Source: Doryteuthis pealeii (Eukaryota > Mollusca > Cephalopoda > Myopsida > Loliginidae). From it: DNA of 64,000 nt. The notes under the pieces were generated by a model. The model ran no database searches. It saw only the letters and a list, made by a program, of their open reading frames with translations, and was not told the DNA's origin. The stretch covers positions 88,067,093-88,131,092 of the forward strand of contig CM042157.1 of NCBI GenBank assembly GCA_023376005.1, written 5' to 3'. This document shows, in pieces, positions 10,070-19,889 of this stretch (position 1 is the stretch's first letter; each line of letters opens with the position of its first letter). The position numbers and the translations under genes were made by a program.

Positions 10070-10212
10070 ACAGCTGCCTCTGGCCGCAAGGGTAAGAGGA
10101 TTGGCGAACGAAAGTTCATTCGGGTATCAAACCCGGCCAGGTGTAGTTGTCAATGTATAACCACACTGAGGAGAGGTGATACCTCGAAACACGTGTCTGT
10201 GGATTACTTATT

Positions 10213-10215
<3 letters not shown>
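10070..10215 (+). mobile_element. HHR-SINE copy 4 (full unit)
   Basis: A-box-like 'tggccgcaagggtaagagg', then 'ggcgaacgaaagttcattc', then a T-arm-like 'gggtatcaaaccc' (B-box position), linker, complete ribozyme and (AT)n tract (10216-10252). The tRNA-like head is recognisable although the B box is worn. Best full-length reference copy of the family. Confidence 0.8.
10161..10202 (+). ncRNA. Hammerhead ribozyme, HHR-SINE copy 4 (consensus-perfect)
   Basis: Stem I CCACA (10161-10165) with TGTGG (10198-10202); core CTGAGGA 10166-10172 (position 7 is free to vary); stem II GAGGT/ACCTC with loop GAT; GAA 10186-10188; stem III ACAC/GTGT (10189-10196); C17 10197, so the cleavage triplet is GTC. All conserved positions are present. 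Stem III has no loop; ACACGTGT is self-complementary and would pair best between two copies. Confidence 0.9.
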
Positions 10216-10254
<39 letters not shown>

Positions 10255-10692
10255 TCTATATAGAAATTGTGAATTGCACATGATCTTACTGTTTAGTAAG
10301 AAATTTGTTTGTATCCATGAGTAAACATCCAGTGTTTAACAAGATGTCTGCGATTTCGGATAAAGTTGGAAATTTACTTTTTATCAAATAAACTTGTGAA
10401 ATTTAGTGGAAGCTATTATTACTGTCTGTTTCTTGAAATGCAAACAGATAACCGTTGACATTATTAAAAAAAAAATTAATGAATGACAAATAGAAAACAT
10501 TCTGTTGATGCGAGAAAAAAAACTTGACATTTGATGAAAGAATAAATGAAACATAAATTTGATAAAAAAAACAACAAAGAAAAAGCAAATAAAAAAACTC
10601 TAATACAGTCTAGACAAATTGTCTGGAAGCCGTTTATTATAAAATATTTGAATCTACAAGAATCACCAAACACAACTTGTTGGATTTCCCCA

Positions 10693-11453
10693 TCTTATTA
10701 TAATGAAGATTATTTAACTCTCTATCTCTAACCAAAAATATGTCACCGCTAATGTCACGATTTTCTTAGTTATTTATTCTCAACGATTATGAAATAGTCA
10801 TTATTTAATCTTAATTAACATCTTATTTATTAACGAAGTTTACTTGAGTTAGATTTGACGAAAAACTACCAAAATTATAATTGCTTTTAAAATCCTGAAA
10901 TATGTTTTATATACCTCTCAGAAATAGAGATTTACATAGTATATGGTTAGAATAATTTGCATAATGATTTTTAAAAAAACTGGGTTTAATAAATAATTAT
11001 TTGCTGTTACTGATTTTTAATACTATCATGTTATTCTCAAACGTATTTAAAGTAATCCTATAAATAATTTTATATAGAAATCTGTTATAGGTGATACACC
11101 CTATAAGACTAATGGAATGCGCCGACAGGTTACTATAAGTAACAGGGATAATTGTGGCTTAGCAGTAAGCCAATGCGAGTATGCCAATAACTCTGTTTGT
11201 CGGACGTAATTTCCACATCTCTCTATTGTATTTGTCTACTTTCTGTTAATACATTTTTCTACATTGGTTACCCGTCGTTTTGTTCTTATTTGACCCCTTA
11301 AAACCTCACAACAAAATCAATGATGATAAAATTAAAAAAGGAATATTTTTATATTAGTTCTTATTTAGTTTCTTTAGTCTTTCTAATTCAATATAAGATT
11401 TTATTACATTAAAACTTAAATATTTGCACCCAGTAAGCACATACATTTGTTAG
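10693..11453 (+). mobile_element. Non-autonomous Helitron H1, copy 1 (interrupted by LTR-C)
   Basis: 5' end TCTTATTATAATG after a host A; 3' end carries the hairpin remnant 'gcacccagtaagcac' and finishes in TTAG before a host T, a worn version of the CTAG end in the copies at 26.5 and 49.0 kb. A 231-bp solo LTR (11083-11313) with exact 5-bp duplications is inserted inside. Confidence 0.75.
11083..11313 (+). mobile_element. Solo LTR, family LTR-C, with target duplication
   Basis: Starts TGTTATAGGTG and ends CTCACAACA, so TG...CA with a TGTT/AACA inverted end. The 5-bp target duplication AAATC is exact (11078-11082 and 11314-11318). A second copy of the same length lies at 15584-15814 in inverse orientation. 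No internal coding region, hence a solo LTR left by recombination. The 5-bp duplication fits Ty3/Gypsy or Copia type but does not decide between them. Confidence 0.9.
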
Positions 11454-11474
11454 TACAAATTTTCTTTTTAATTT

Positions 11475-11701
11475 TAAAATGGGTGTGACTTGTTACCCAC
11501 CAACATTCACGACACTATGAAAATTGGGTGCATAAAAAATAAGCAAGGATATAATTGATAGACAATTGATCAAAGGTCATAACAGTTGAAGAAGACAGTC
11601 ACGTGGGATTCTGGAGATTTAGTTGAATCTTTAAAAAAAGACACTTGGAATCTGATCTTTGGAAACTGATTGCGTAATCGCTTTCGCAATTTTAAAGGTC
11701 T
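11475..11701 (+). repeat. Direct repeat, left copy (flanks retroposon L)
   Basis: Matches 12319-12543 over its whole length by eye (about 10% difference): 'gttacccaccaacattcacg', 'gcaaggatataattgataga', 'cacgtgggattctggagatt'. Together the two copies bracket retroposon L at 11725-12318. Confidence 0.85.
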
Positions 11702-11724
11702 TATCAGAAATCAGAAAGGTTTGG

Positions 11725-12318
11725 ATTGTCTTGTTTTACGGCATATCAACCTCAGTGGGTCATTTAATGCCGATTAAGTTTTGAAATAAATCAATTCTTA
11801 ATGGATAATACAATTTTTTTTTATAAATACATTTTTTCTATTTAACCCATAGATGGGACCCTAACAGGTACTACCACTCCAGGTCAGAGTGGACCAGGGA
11901 GCAATGGTGATGAAGGGGTGCTCCACATTTCCCAAACCTCCAGAAATGTAACCTCACCATCAGATAGAGTTTAACGTCATTCCCAGGACATGTAGACCCG
12001 CAGCCACCGCCTTCTAGCACCCATATGATAAAATTGGGTTGGGGCTTACCATAAGGGCAATAGGGTTGGGAAAATCATATAGGTGCTAGGGCTTGACGTG
12101 ACCAGCCGATTGATCGGAGGGGGCCTCTCCGAACGCCCGTCTAGCCCACGATAGGGCCAAAGTGGAGTATTGCAGGTTATGAACTGCTCATCCACCTAGA
12201 CTCTATCCTTAAGCATCACGGGTCGCCACCCACGGCCAACAGGTGGCCCCATTGGGGGAGTCTTACCCCTCTGCAGAGGTACAGTCGGTGCATTCTAACG
12301 CCCCAGCCGACAGGGCGG
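11725..12318 (-). mobile_element. Retroposon L, full-length copy
   Basis: On the minus strand it runs from a GC-rich head ('ccgccctgtcggctgggg') through 'cctctgcagaggggtaag' to 'aggttgatatgccgtaaaac' and an AAAC-type tail. About 590 bp, with no open frame of note. Truncated copies at 58.1 and 29.9 kb and 12-14 bp duplications elsewhere show that it moves by target-primed reverse transcription. It has no tRNA or 5S head that I recognise, so I call it only a SINE-like retroposon. Confidence 0.8.
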
Positions 12319-12543
12319 TAAAATGGGTGTGACGTGTTACCCACCAACATTCACGACACTATGAAGAGTGGATGCATAAAAAATAAGCAAGGATATAATT
12401 GATAGACAACTGATAAAAGGTCATAACTGTTGAAGAAGGCAGTCACGTGGGATTCTGGAGATTTAGTTAAATTCAAAAAAATACACCTGGGATCTGATCT
12501 TTGGAAACTGATTCCGTAATCGCTTCCGCAATCTTAAAAGTCT
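12319..12543 (+). repeat. Direct repeat, right copy (flanks retroposon L)
   Basis: Second copy of 11475-11701. It begins exactly where the retroposon head ends ('cagggcgg|taaaatggg'). Confidence 0.85.
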
Positions 12544-12721
12544 GACCATGAAGTCAATCGCTAGCAAGAATAACACGCCAGTCTTCAACGTATCATCAAT
12601 ACGACGTTCAAAAATGATCTCAGCTGTTTTCCTCTCACCTCTGGTATCTTATGGACAACTCGATCTCGAAAAAATTTGCATTCGTGCAAATACGTTCTCG
12701 CCAATTCTCCTGGCTCCGAAA

Positions 12722-12968
12722 TCGCGTTGGGTTAGCTCAGTCGGTAGAGCATTCGGCCATAAACCACAAGGTTTCTAGATCGATACCGGCCCTCGCCAAC
12801 TCAGCGTATGTGAAGCACAGGGATCTGTACGATAAAGTAAGGAGCTGATGGTAGGTGCGGCGCTCCACCTCAGACGCTAAAAAATAATCTCCTTTGTCTA
12901 GCGCTAGTGAAAAGGGGATATACTCCCTCGCTGTCAGGCTGATACCGACTATAGGCCACCCCGACGAC
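12722..12968 (+). mobile_element. SINE-T, tRNA-derived SINE, copy 1
   Basis: The head is plainly tRNA-like: 'tagctcagtcggtagagc' (D arm and A box) and 'agatcgataccggcc' (T arm and B box). A conserved body follows ('aaggagctgatgg', 'ctccacctcagacgct', 'gaaaaggggata') and a T-rich end. The D arm resembles tRNA-Lys. Other copies: 20.2 kb (minus) and 28.3 kb. Confidence 0.85.
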
Positions 12969-12999
12969 TTTACTTTTTTTTTTTTACTTTATTAGGGTG

Positions 13000-13205
13000 C
13001 TACTTCCAGCTCGTAGCACATTTATGTAATACCCATCTAACTTTTTCTTCAAGCGTTTCGTTAGTTTACAAGTGGTGTAACTATATGGTTGTACTGACAC
13101 GGCTACAACCTGGAAGAAATCCCATTTTATTTTATCACAGCAATCAAATTTCTAAATGATCAATAAATTGTCAGTAGCAAGCCATACATTTTCTATGCAA
13201 AGCAG
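13000..13205 (+). repeat. Single diverged relative of the 180-bp satellite
   Basis: The order 'ggctacaacctggaag', 'tttcattttat'-like, 'tgatcaataaattgtcagta', 'gccata' matches the satellite monomer at 46.4-47.2 kb ('ggctacagcttggaag', 'tgatcgataacctgtcaata'). It is a lone copy directly after SINE-T, so the satellite sequence also exists dispersed. Confidence 0.65.
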
Positions 13206-14300
13206 CACCCTAATAAATTTTCTGTTTATACGGCTACTTACCCCCCCCCCCACATCAATTTCAGTAGATGGGATATTGAAACTGAGATATGTGAATTGGT
13301 CTACTTATTTCAGAATCTTGCCGATTAATGTGGAGATGATTCTGGTTTTTAAGATACTTCACTTATTCAAAAGCCTGAGAACTCTACTTTTTACAGCCAT
13401 AATACTGCTCTATACATTTCAATTAAAGCTTCTATCTTTAAAAAAAATATCTGATTTGAAAAAATGAGTATGATTTTTGGATTCAGCGTATAAAACTGCC
13501 TTAAAACCAGCTATTATATTGGATAGTGATTGGATAGTGTCCTCCATAAATACTCGACACTGTGGTGGTACAGGCGTATGTGAGCCTACTAGCCTACTAG
13601 CAAGACTACCTCGTGGACTGCTTGGAAGACGTGCTGCTACTCGATGCACCAGCTTCTATATACCTACGAGAATATACCTTGAAACACTAATTCAAAGAAA
13701 ATAAAAGTGGCATGGTACATTTATGGGCCCATAAAATCCATCCCTAAAAAACAAATAAAATCCTGATACCATGACTCTGTCGGATTGATTTCTGACTGAA
13801 ATAATAAAAATGATCTTTAAAAATCTCAAATGGAAGCAGCACCCTACACAATTCAAAGTTTTTCAAAACATATATTATTTTTAATTTTAACTAAATAATC
13901 TTTTCTGTTTATTATAATATTACCAGCGAGTATTTAAGTTTTAATGTAATAAAATATATTAAATTAGAAAGACTAATGAAACTAAATTAGAACGCATATA
14001 TTTTATATTCATTCTACTTGTCACAACTATAATGCTGTTTTATACATTTCAAGTGAAGCTTATATCTTAAAAAATTGATCTGATTAGAAAAAATGAGTAT
14101 GATGTTTAGATTCATAGTAAAACACTGTCTAAAATCAACTGTCATATATTCGAGCAGGAAAACATCACAGTCCAGTATAATCTATTTAATAGTGATCTCC
14201 CTTTATCAACTATAATTATAGGGATGGGAATGAATGAATTATTTAGTTGCAAATTGGACTGGAAATGAATTTATTCTCCAAATTACAAATTAGAATATGT
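13206..14300. other. No gene recognised; contains a Helitron H1 3' fragment
   Basis: 13930-13990 (minus) matches the H1 3' region ('taagttttaatgtaataaaa' in reverse). 'gaacactctactttttacagcc' type words near 13380 recur near 14020, so the stretch is old duplicated repeat. Confidence 0.5.
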
Positions 14301-14306
14301 TAACAC

Positions 14307-14312
14307 TGTTGG

Positions 14313-14345
<33 letters not shown>

Positions 14346-14980
14346 CCAACCCCTCCGCACGAGCAGGATACGACACAAGGTCAATTTCTTAAGCGGAGTT
14401 CAACAGGTTTGAATTCAGAGTTTTCCTTCTCCTAGACCGGTTGCCTAACCAAGGTTAAAGCGCCCGGTCTGCCCTGCTATTTACCCATAACTGGAAAGAG
14501 AATTGGATTCATACCTTTCCCAAGGGTATTAGCGCTAAGTGAAAATGCAGTTACCGCGTCCAGGATTTCAACTCATGGCGACGAGTCCATTTCCCATGAC
14601 TTTAACCATTACACCACGCGCTTCCGTTTTTTTTTAGATATATAAGGTGTGTGCTGGATTCCAGCCTATATTTGTAGACTGGCCAAGGTAACGTGATTGA
14701 CTCTTTTAACTAATCACTGGTAGTACTACTGGCCTGATAAGATGCTTAAACCCCCCATATTGGTCGTAATTCTAATTGCACGATTGGAGGACGCACATAG
14801 GATTGCCGTGATCTTTACCGATACTCACGAAGGACTTATACGATTAGTAGTAACTCTGGACACTTTAGTAACCAAAGGATTCACATTGTAAACAGGACTC
14901 TTTATCAAGGATTCCACCAGATAAGCGCTTCTACATTAAGGCCAAGGGATGACCCTTAAAACCTTAACAAACACTATTGC
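14307..14980 (+). mobile_element. Solo LTR, family LTR-A, split by SINE-A
   Basis: 5' end TGTTGGAATTTT at 14307-14318, as in the 40.35-kb copy. The element resumes after the SINE at about 14635 with 'atataaggtgtgtg' (TATA box) and runs to about 14980. The 3' end is worn and its limit approximate. Confidence 0.7.
14343..14625 (-). mobile_element. SINE-A, nearly full length, inserted in LTR-A
   Basis: Reverse strand: 'gcgcgtggtgtaatggttaa' A-box head, B-box-like 'gagttgaaatcctgg', 'ttgggaaaggtatgaat', 'caggatcctgctcgtgcgg' type 3' end and an (AT)n tail at 14319-14342. Its tail sits directly in the LTR after TGTTGGAATTTT, so it is younger than that LTR. Confidence 0.85.
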
Positions 14981-15583
14981 AGTAATGAACTTGTATATGC
15001 CAGTTTTTTTGAATATTTGTTTTTATTTATTTATTTATTTATTTATTTGTTTAATATATTTTGATTCCCAAGATGATCTGGGGAAACTGAGGAAGTTGAT
15101 AAAGAAAGAACATGTCAATACAAAATGGGAAAATCTGTTTCGACCGGAAAAAGACTGATAGGGTTTCACAAGTGTCACATTAATCTCTGTCATTGTCATC
15201 CACCCCACCCCTCTTCCTATTCATCCCCCACCCCATACACATTCATCATTCATTCTAAAAAGAAAATCCCCTCTTGCATAGTATGCATATCCACGAATCA
15301 ATAATCGTCTTTTCAGTCAGAGTATCCGATTGAAGCTTTCTATAATTTTATTTCATGACTTCATTGATTAGTCTGTGCGTTTTGTGGCAGAGAAAATAGC
15401 ATAACCAGTAAATAGGATCTTTACTGGATGCTCAAATGTTGTGGCCTTGTGTCAATATAGGCTCAGTTTACTATATACCAATAACGTTCAAAATCTAATT
15501 ACATCATATTTTGAGGGGTTTATATTAAAATTAGGAAAAAGAAATAAAAGCAAATAATTTATCATTAATATATATTTCATTTT

Positions 15584-15814
15584 TGTTGTGAGGTTTTAAG
15601 GGGTCAAATAAGAACAAAACGACGGGTAACAAATGTAGAAAAATGTATTAACAGAAAGTAGACAAATACAATAGAGAGATGTGGAAATTACGTCCGACGA
15701 ACAGAGTTATTGGCATACACCCATTGGCTTACTACTAAGCCATAATTATCCCTGTTATTTATAGTAACCTGTCGGCGCATTCCATTAGTCTTATAGGGTG
15801 TATCACCTATAACA
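15584..15814 (-). mobile_element. Solo LTR, family LTR-C, second copy with target duplication
   Basis: Inverse of 11083-11313: begins TGTTGTGAGG and ends CCTATAACA. Target duplication ATTTT is exact (15579-15583 and 15815-15819). Same 231-bp length as the first copy. The RTE fragment lies immediately to the right. Confidence 0.9.
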
Positions 15815-15831
15815 ATTTTTCAGCAGTGTCT

Positions 15832-15990
15832 AGCAAGGACGATCTCGTAAGTGACGTTCTCCTATTAACATCTACCTATGGATACACCAGTGTAGTCCGA
15901 CCAGCAAAAACCTACATTAATCAGCTCTGTGTAAATTCTGGATGCCATACGAGAGACCAGACAGTGGTGATGACCGATATATATCCTTGA
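15832..15990 (+). pseudogene. RTE-type LINE reverse transcriptase, C-terminal fragment
   Basis: One frame reads KDDLVSDVLLLTSTYG then RPAKTYINQLCVNSGC, matching the C-terminus of RTE-clade non-LTR retrotransposons and the longer copy at 55.7-56.3 kb (ELTSDVLLWKPTHG, RPLRTYINQLFEDSGC). Roughly 53 codons remain; the RT core and endonuclease are absent. Confidence 0.8.
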
Positions 15991-16104
15991 AAATTTGGCA
16001 AAATTAACTAGTCTAGCCGTGGGAGACTCAAAGAAGAATCAACACTCTCACCTGAAAAGATAAGACAATCGAGGACTAACCAAAGGGTAATTTATGAGGA
16101 AGAC

Positions 16105-16605
16105 CGTCCCGGTCTCCTGCCTCAAAACTTGCTACCGGTGAGTGGTGAAAAACCAACCCCAGCTACGATTGAAGTACGTAGCCGAAGCAATAGATAGATA
16201 TGAAGATGACTAGATAGATAGATAGTTTTTTTTGTTTTTATTATTAAAATATAAAAGAACATCTAAATACTCAGATTTTCTTTTATTCATGTTAGTTTAA
16301 TGTCTTGTTTTTAGTTTAAATAAACAAGAATATCTAAATATTTTGATTTTTTTTTTACTTGTAATTGATTGTTGGAAATAAATATATTAAAATAAAATGA
16401 AAATACCGAAAAAAATAAAACGTTTTGGATTTTTTTATATGTAAGTGAATGTCGAAAAAAACAAAAAAAAAGCAAAACAAAACGCGCCAAGTTGGTTGTT
16501 TACTTTCAAGTGACACTGGCTTCGGCTACGGACTTCAATCGTAGCTGGATTGTTTTTCAGCAATCACCGGCAGCAAGTTTTGAGGCAGGAGACCGGGACG
16601 CACTT
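16105..16605. repeat. Inverted repeat of a LINE-like 3' block
   Basis: 'gaccgtcccggtctcctgcc' with 'cccagctacgattgaagt' (16105-16185) recurs inverted at about 16510-16605 ('actt caatcgtagctgg', 'ggcaggagaccgggacg'). The spacer is AT-rich. It follows the RTE fragment and another partial copy lies at about 17410-17510, so it may be RTE 3' flank. Confidence 0.65.
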
Positions 16606-16628
16606 CCTCATAGATTACGAACAAAAGA

Positions 16629-16635
<7 letters not shown>

Positions 16636-16690
<55 letters not shown>

Positions 16691-16712
16691 GAGAGGGAGA
16701 GGGAGAGGGAGT
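16636..16712. repeat. (GA)n microsatellite
   Basis: Pure GA grading into GGGAGA. Confidence 0.95.
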
Positions 16713-16816
16713 GTAATGAAATTGACGCATTAAAAAGTAATGACAGTTGGGAATATTAGATTAATATTTTTCACCAATTACCCATACAAGTCTAATTTTA
16801 CTGAGTGTCTTCAACA

Positions 16817-16819
<3 letters not shown>

Positions 16820-16874
<55 letters not shown>
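16820..16874. repeat. (AT)n microsatellite
   Basis: Pure alternating AT; further AT tracts follow at 16950-16967, 17093-17144 and 17152-17176. Confidence 0.95.
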
Positions 16875-16877
<3 letters not shown>

Positions 16878-17090
16878 GTAGAAAAAGTTATTTCCCGACC
16901 GCGGTTTCGGTGTTACTCTAATACGAAAATAACCACTCAATCCCTCTGTATATATATATATATATATTCAAAATTTGCGAAAATGAACTAGAATTATATG
17001 AGGTCCCCTAAAATAATGATGGGCGCTGTTCTTGAGCAGGACACGCTACATGAGTAGCTACCTCACGATTTCACAGTGTCTTTTTCAACC

Positions 17091-17149
<59 letters not shown>

Positions 17150-17150
17150 C

Positions 17151-17176
<26 letters not shown>

Positions 17177-17182
<6 letters not shown>

Positions 17183-17373
17183 GATGTTAATCCAACAGTA
17201 AAAAAGAAGTCAAGTCGAGCTAGGCTAAAATAAGACAAGTGTATTTAAAATAATGGTACAGGAACGGCTAGTTTGCCGTTAAACGGTAACAGTACAACCT
17301 TTTCACTCGGTGTCTCACTATTTATAGTGAGAACCGGTGTATATTCTCCACTGTAGGAACGGCCGGTACAACA
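17177..17373 (+). mobile_element. Solo LTR-like element, family LTR-D
   Basis: Starts TGTTGTGATG and ends GGTACAACA, giving a TGTTGT/ACAACA inverted end and 197 bp. It is flanked by ATATA on both sides, but since both sides are (AT)n that duplication proves little. Holds a TATA-like 'ctatttatagtgag'. Single copy in the window. Confidence 0.65.
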
Positions 17374-17381
17374 ATATATAT

Positions 17382-17413
<32 letters not shown>

Positions 17414-17516
17414 TCAGAATTTTCGAAAATTAACTAGTCTAGCCGTGAGAGACTCAAAGAAGAGTCAACACTGTCTTATCTGAAAAGGTAAGACAAACGA
17501 GGACTAACCGAAAAAT

Positions 17517-17612
17517 CAGAGAGAGAGAGAGAGAGAGAAGAGAGAGAGACAGACAGACAGACAGAGACAGAGACAGAGAGACAGAGATACGGAGAGAGAC
17601 AGAGACAGCAAC
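17517..17612. repeat. (GA)n(CAGA)n microsatellite
   Basis: GA-rich then CAGA-rich simple repeat. Confidence 0.9.
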
Positions 17613-18190
17613 CGAGAGACAAAGAGAAGGGGGTGGACACTTGAGTAATTTTTACTGGATAAAAGTTAGCCTTCATTACATCACATTCCCCGGGGGTAAA
17701 ATGTAATTTCATATCATCATCGCAAATGACCCGTAGGTCTTAAAATCTTCCACTTCTGCTTCGACCCCGAAGAAAAAAACGGGAATAAATATCCGATGAT
17801 CCTGGTTAATGAAGCTTTCTTTGTCTGACATTAAAGGACCAGTTATTGTTGCTATTTCCTTCTCTTCTCATCACACATCGTAATCATACGTCACTTACGC
17901 AAATGTCTCTCGAGAAATTATCAGTATTGGTGTAAGTTCGAAGTAAAACGGCCAACTGTTACGTAGCTAATTTCATTGGAAATTGCATCATTGTCTAAGT
18001 TTGAATATTTCAAATATATTGCGCTCACAAAAACATTATAACTCATGTAGTGCAATAGTTAACTAGGCTAGTAGATTATTGATGATCAAGCAGGTGGGGT
18101 CAACCACGGTGCGTGTGATGCCAAACACCCTGCACTGTCAAACATTTCCTCATGGGGTGTGGAGTTTTCTTTTCAATTAGAAAGTAATAT

Positions 18191-18715
18191 TGTTACATAA
18201 TTATTGGATCCCTAATGCTTTTATAAGGTATTGTAGAAATCATAATGGCGATTAGTACAGCTGATGGCCTTGAGAGTGAGTGATGGCGCTTGACCTCCCT
18301 CTCACCCCGCCTGGCGGGGATGGATCGTGAGAACCGGAAGGCAATAGAAGGCCCTCTTCCGGTTTAAGGATATAGTCAGTTTTAAGTCAGTTAAGTCGAG
18401 CTAGCAACATGTAAGCCTCATCTGCGCAGATTGTCTGGGTTGGGGATTTGGAATAAAGTAACATCAACGTAAATCGAAGTCTTGTGTTTATTACCTAAAA
18501 ACTAACAATGACACAGGGCTTCTGATAAGGAGTGATCCCCAACAGAAACCAGACCCGAAGTCCCCAAGAAACACCATGACAAGACCAGACCAAGATGTTA
18601 GATGATAGACAATCAGAAGCAAAGCCGACCAGAAGAATAGACGACCAGAGTAAGAAGTAAGAAAGGGTATACGTTATGTGCTGATTGGGTAACGTGAAAA
18701 CCCCAGTATATAACA
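18191..18715 (+). mobile_element. Solo LTR, family LTR-B, full length
   Basis: Starts TGTTACATAATTATTGG and ends CCCAGTATATAACA (525 bp). TATA box 'ttttataagg' near 18218; polyadenylation signal 'ggaataaagt' near 18450. The 4-bp ATAT flanks on both sides (18187-18190, 18716-18719) are compatible with a target duplication but low-complexity. Two other copies: 38.5 kb and 39.5-40.0 kb (minus). Confidence 0.85.
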
Positions 18716-18879
18716 ATATTTCAACACAAATAATATGAAAGATCTATTCGAGAATATTAATACGGATGCCATTTTATCCTTGTTCAGAAGAAATAGAAAT
18801 ATATCGAAAGTTATGAATCAGATATTAAAATAAATCCACAAAATACATCTAGAAAATCTGAACTGTCAGACATTTCCTC

Positions 18880-19173
18880 ATGGGTGTGGAGATTTCTATT
18901 CGTATAAGAGGGGATATGATTGAAGTCTACAGATATACACATGGTTTTTATTCAACGAACTCTGACCTACTAAACATTGCTCAAAATGTCAATACCAGGG
19001 GTCATAAATTAAAACTCCTTAAAAAATTTTGTAAAGCAAATGCAAGACAAAATTATTTTAGCAACAGAATGGTGAATACATGGAATAAACTACCTTCATC
19101 AATAGTGAATGTCCCATCTCTAAACTCCTTCAAGGTAGATAATCTGTGGAATGATTATAAATATTCTGTGTAA
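18880..19173 (+). pseudogene. Non-LTR retrotransposon (Jockey/CR1-like) ORF2 C-terminus
   Basis: A 97-codon frame reads RGDMIEVYRYTHGFY, then TRGHKLKLLKKFC and FSNRMVNTWNKLPSSIVN, ending at a stop 11 residues after SLNSFKVDNLW. The RGDMIEVYK / FSNRVVDTWNSLP pattern is typical of the C-terminal end of Jockey- and CR1-type LINE polyproteins. The RT core upstream is missing. An inexact second copy of its upstream words ('gtcaaacatttcctcatggg') lies at 18133, left of LTR-B. Confidence 0.8.
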
Positions 19174-19302
19174 TTAAAATGAATGTTTATAAGGAAGAGC
19201 TGACAGGTCTCAGACCTAATATACAAGCTGAAAGGATATTATTATTATTATTTACTCCTTTTGAGTTTTCACATCAGTGTTAGCTGATGGTCTTTCACTG
19301 GA

Positions 19303-19797
19303 GTCTGAGTGACAGCAAGTCTCCTCAGGTCTCCATGACTCTTCTGAGTATTCTGGCAGATTACAGCAGTGCAGTGTTCTGAATGGTTTCAATCCTTCCT
19401 TTGATATCCAAACTTTCCAAACCCTTTTCTAATTCTTTTGCGACCGTTCCAAGGGCACCAACCACAATTGGTATCAATTTCACTTTCATGTTCCATAACT
19501 TTTTCAGTTCTCTGGCAAGGTCCAGATATTTGTCCACTTTTTCATTTTCCTTTAGATTCACCCTGTGATCTGCTGGCACTGCAAAATCCACCAGTTGACA
19601 AGTTCTTTATTTTTTGTTTATCAACACTAGGTCTGGTCTTCTTGCTGGGATAAGGTGATCCGTTTTTATCTCAAAGTCCCAGAGAATTTTATGCGTTTCG
19701 TTCTCAAGAACAGATTCTGGTTTATGCATATACCATTTTGTTGTATGGTCAAAATTTAATTTTTTGCATAATTCCCAGTGGATCACCTTCCCAACCC
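19303..19797 (-). pseudogene. Non-LTR retrotransposon C-terminal domain (VDFAVPAD type)
   Basis: The minus-strand frame runs IHWELCKKLNFDHTTKWYMH, TDHLIPARRPDLVLINKK, one stop, then RTCQLVDFAVPADHRV and IPIVVGALGTVAKELEKGLE. This block is familiar from the C-terminal end of invertebrate LINE polyproteins. RPDLVL followed by LVDFAVPAD resembles the PD...D/E spacing of a restriction-like endonuclease, but I cannot confirm that. A TAA stop separates the two halves and a second stop follows NTALL, so it is a pseudogene. Confidence 0.75.
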
Positions 19798-19838
19798 ACT
19801 CGTGTCTAGTTTTGTATTCTCATTGTGCTAGTTTGCTA

Positions 19839-19839
<1 letters not shown>

Positions 19840-19888
<49 letters not shown>
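19840..19888. repeat. (ATT)n microsatellite
   Basis: Pure ATT trinucleotide run. Confidence 0.95.

Positions 19889-19889
<1 letters not shown>

Noticed and set aside
12722..12795. tRNA gene candidate
   Set aside because: D arm and T arm are tRNA-like, but no proper acceptor or anticodon stem closes, and the same head begins SINE-T copies at 20.2 and 28.3 kb.
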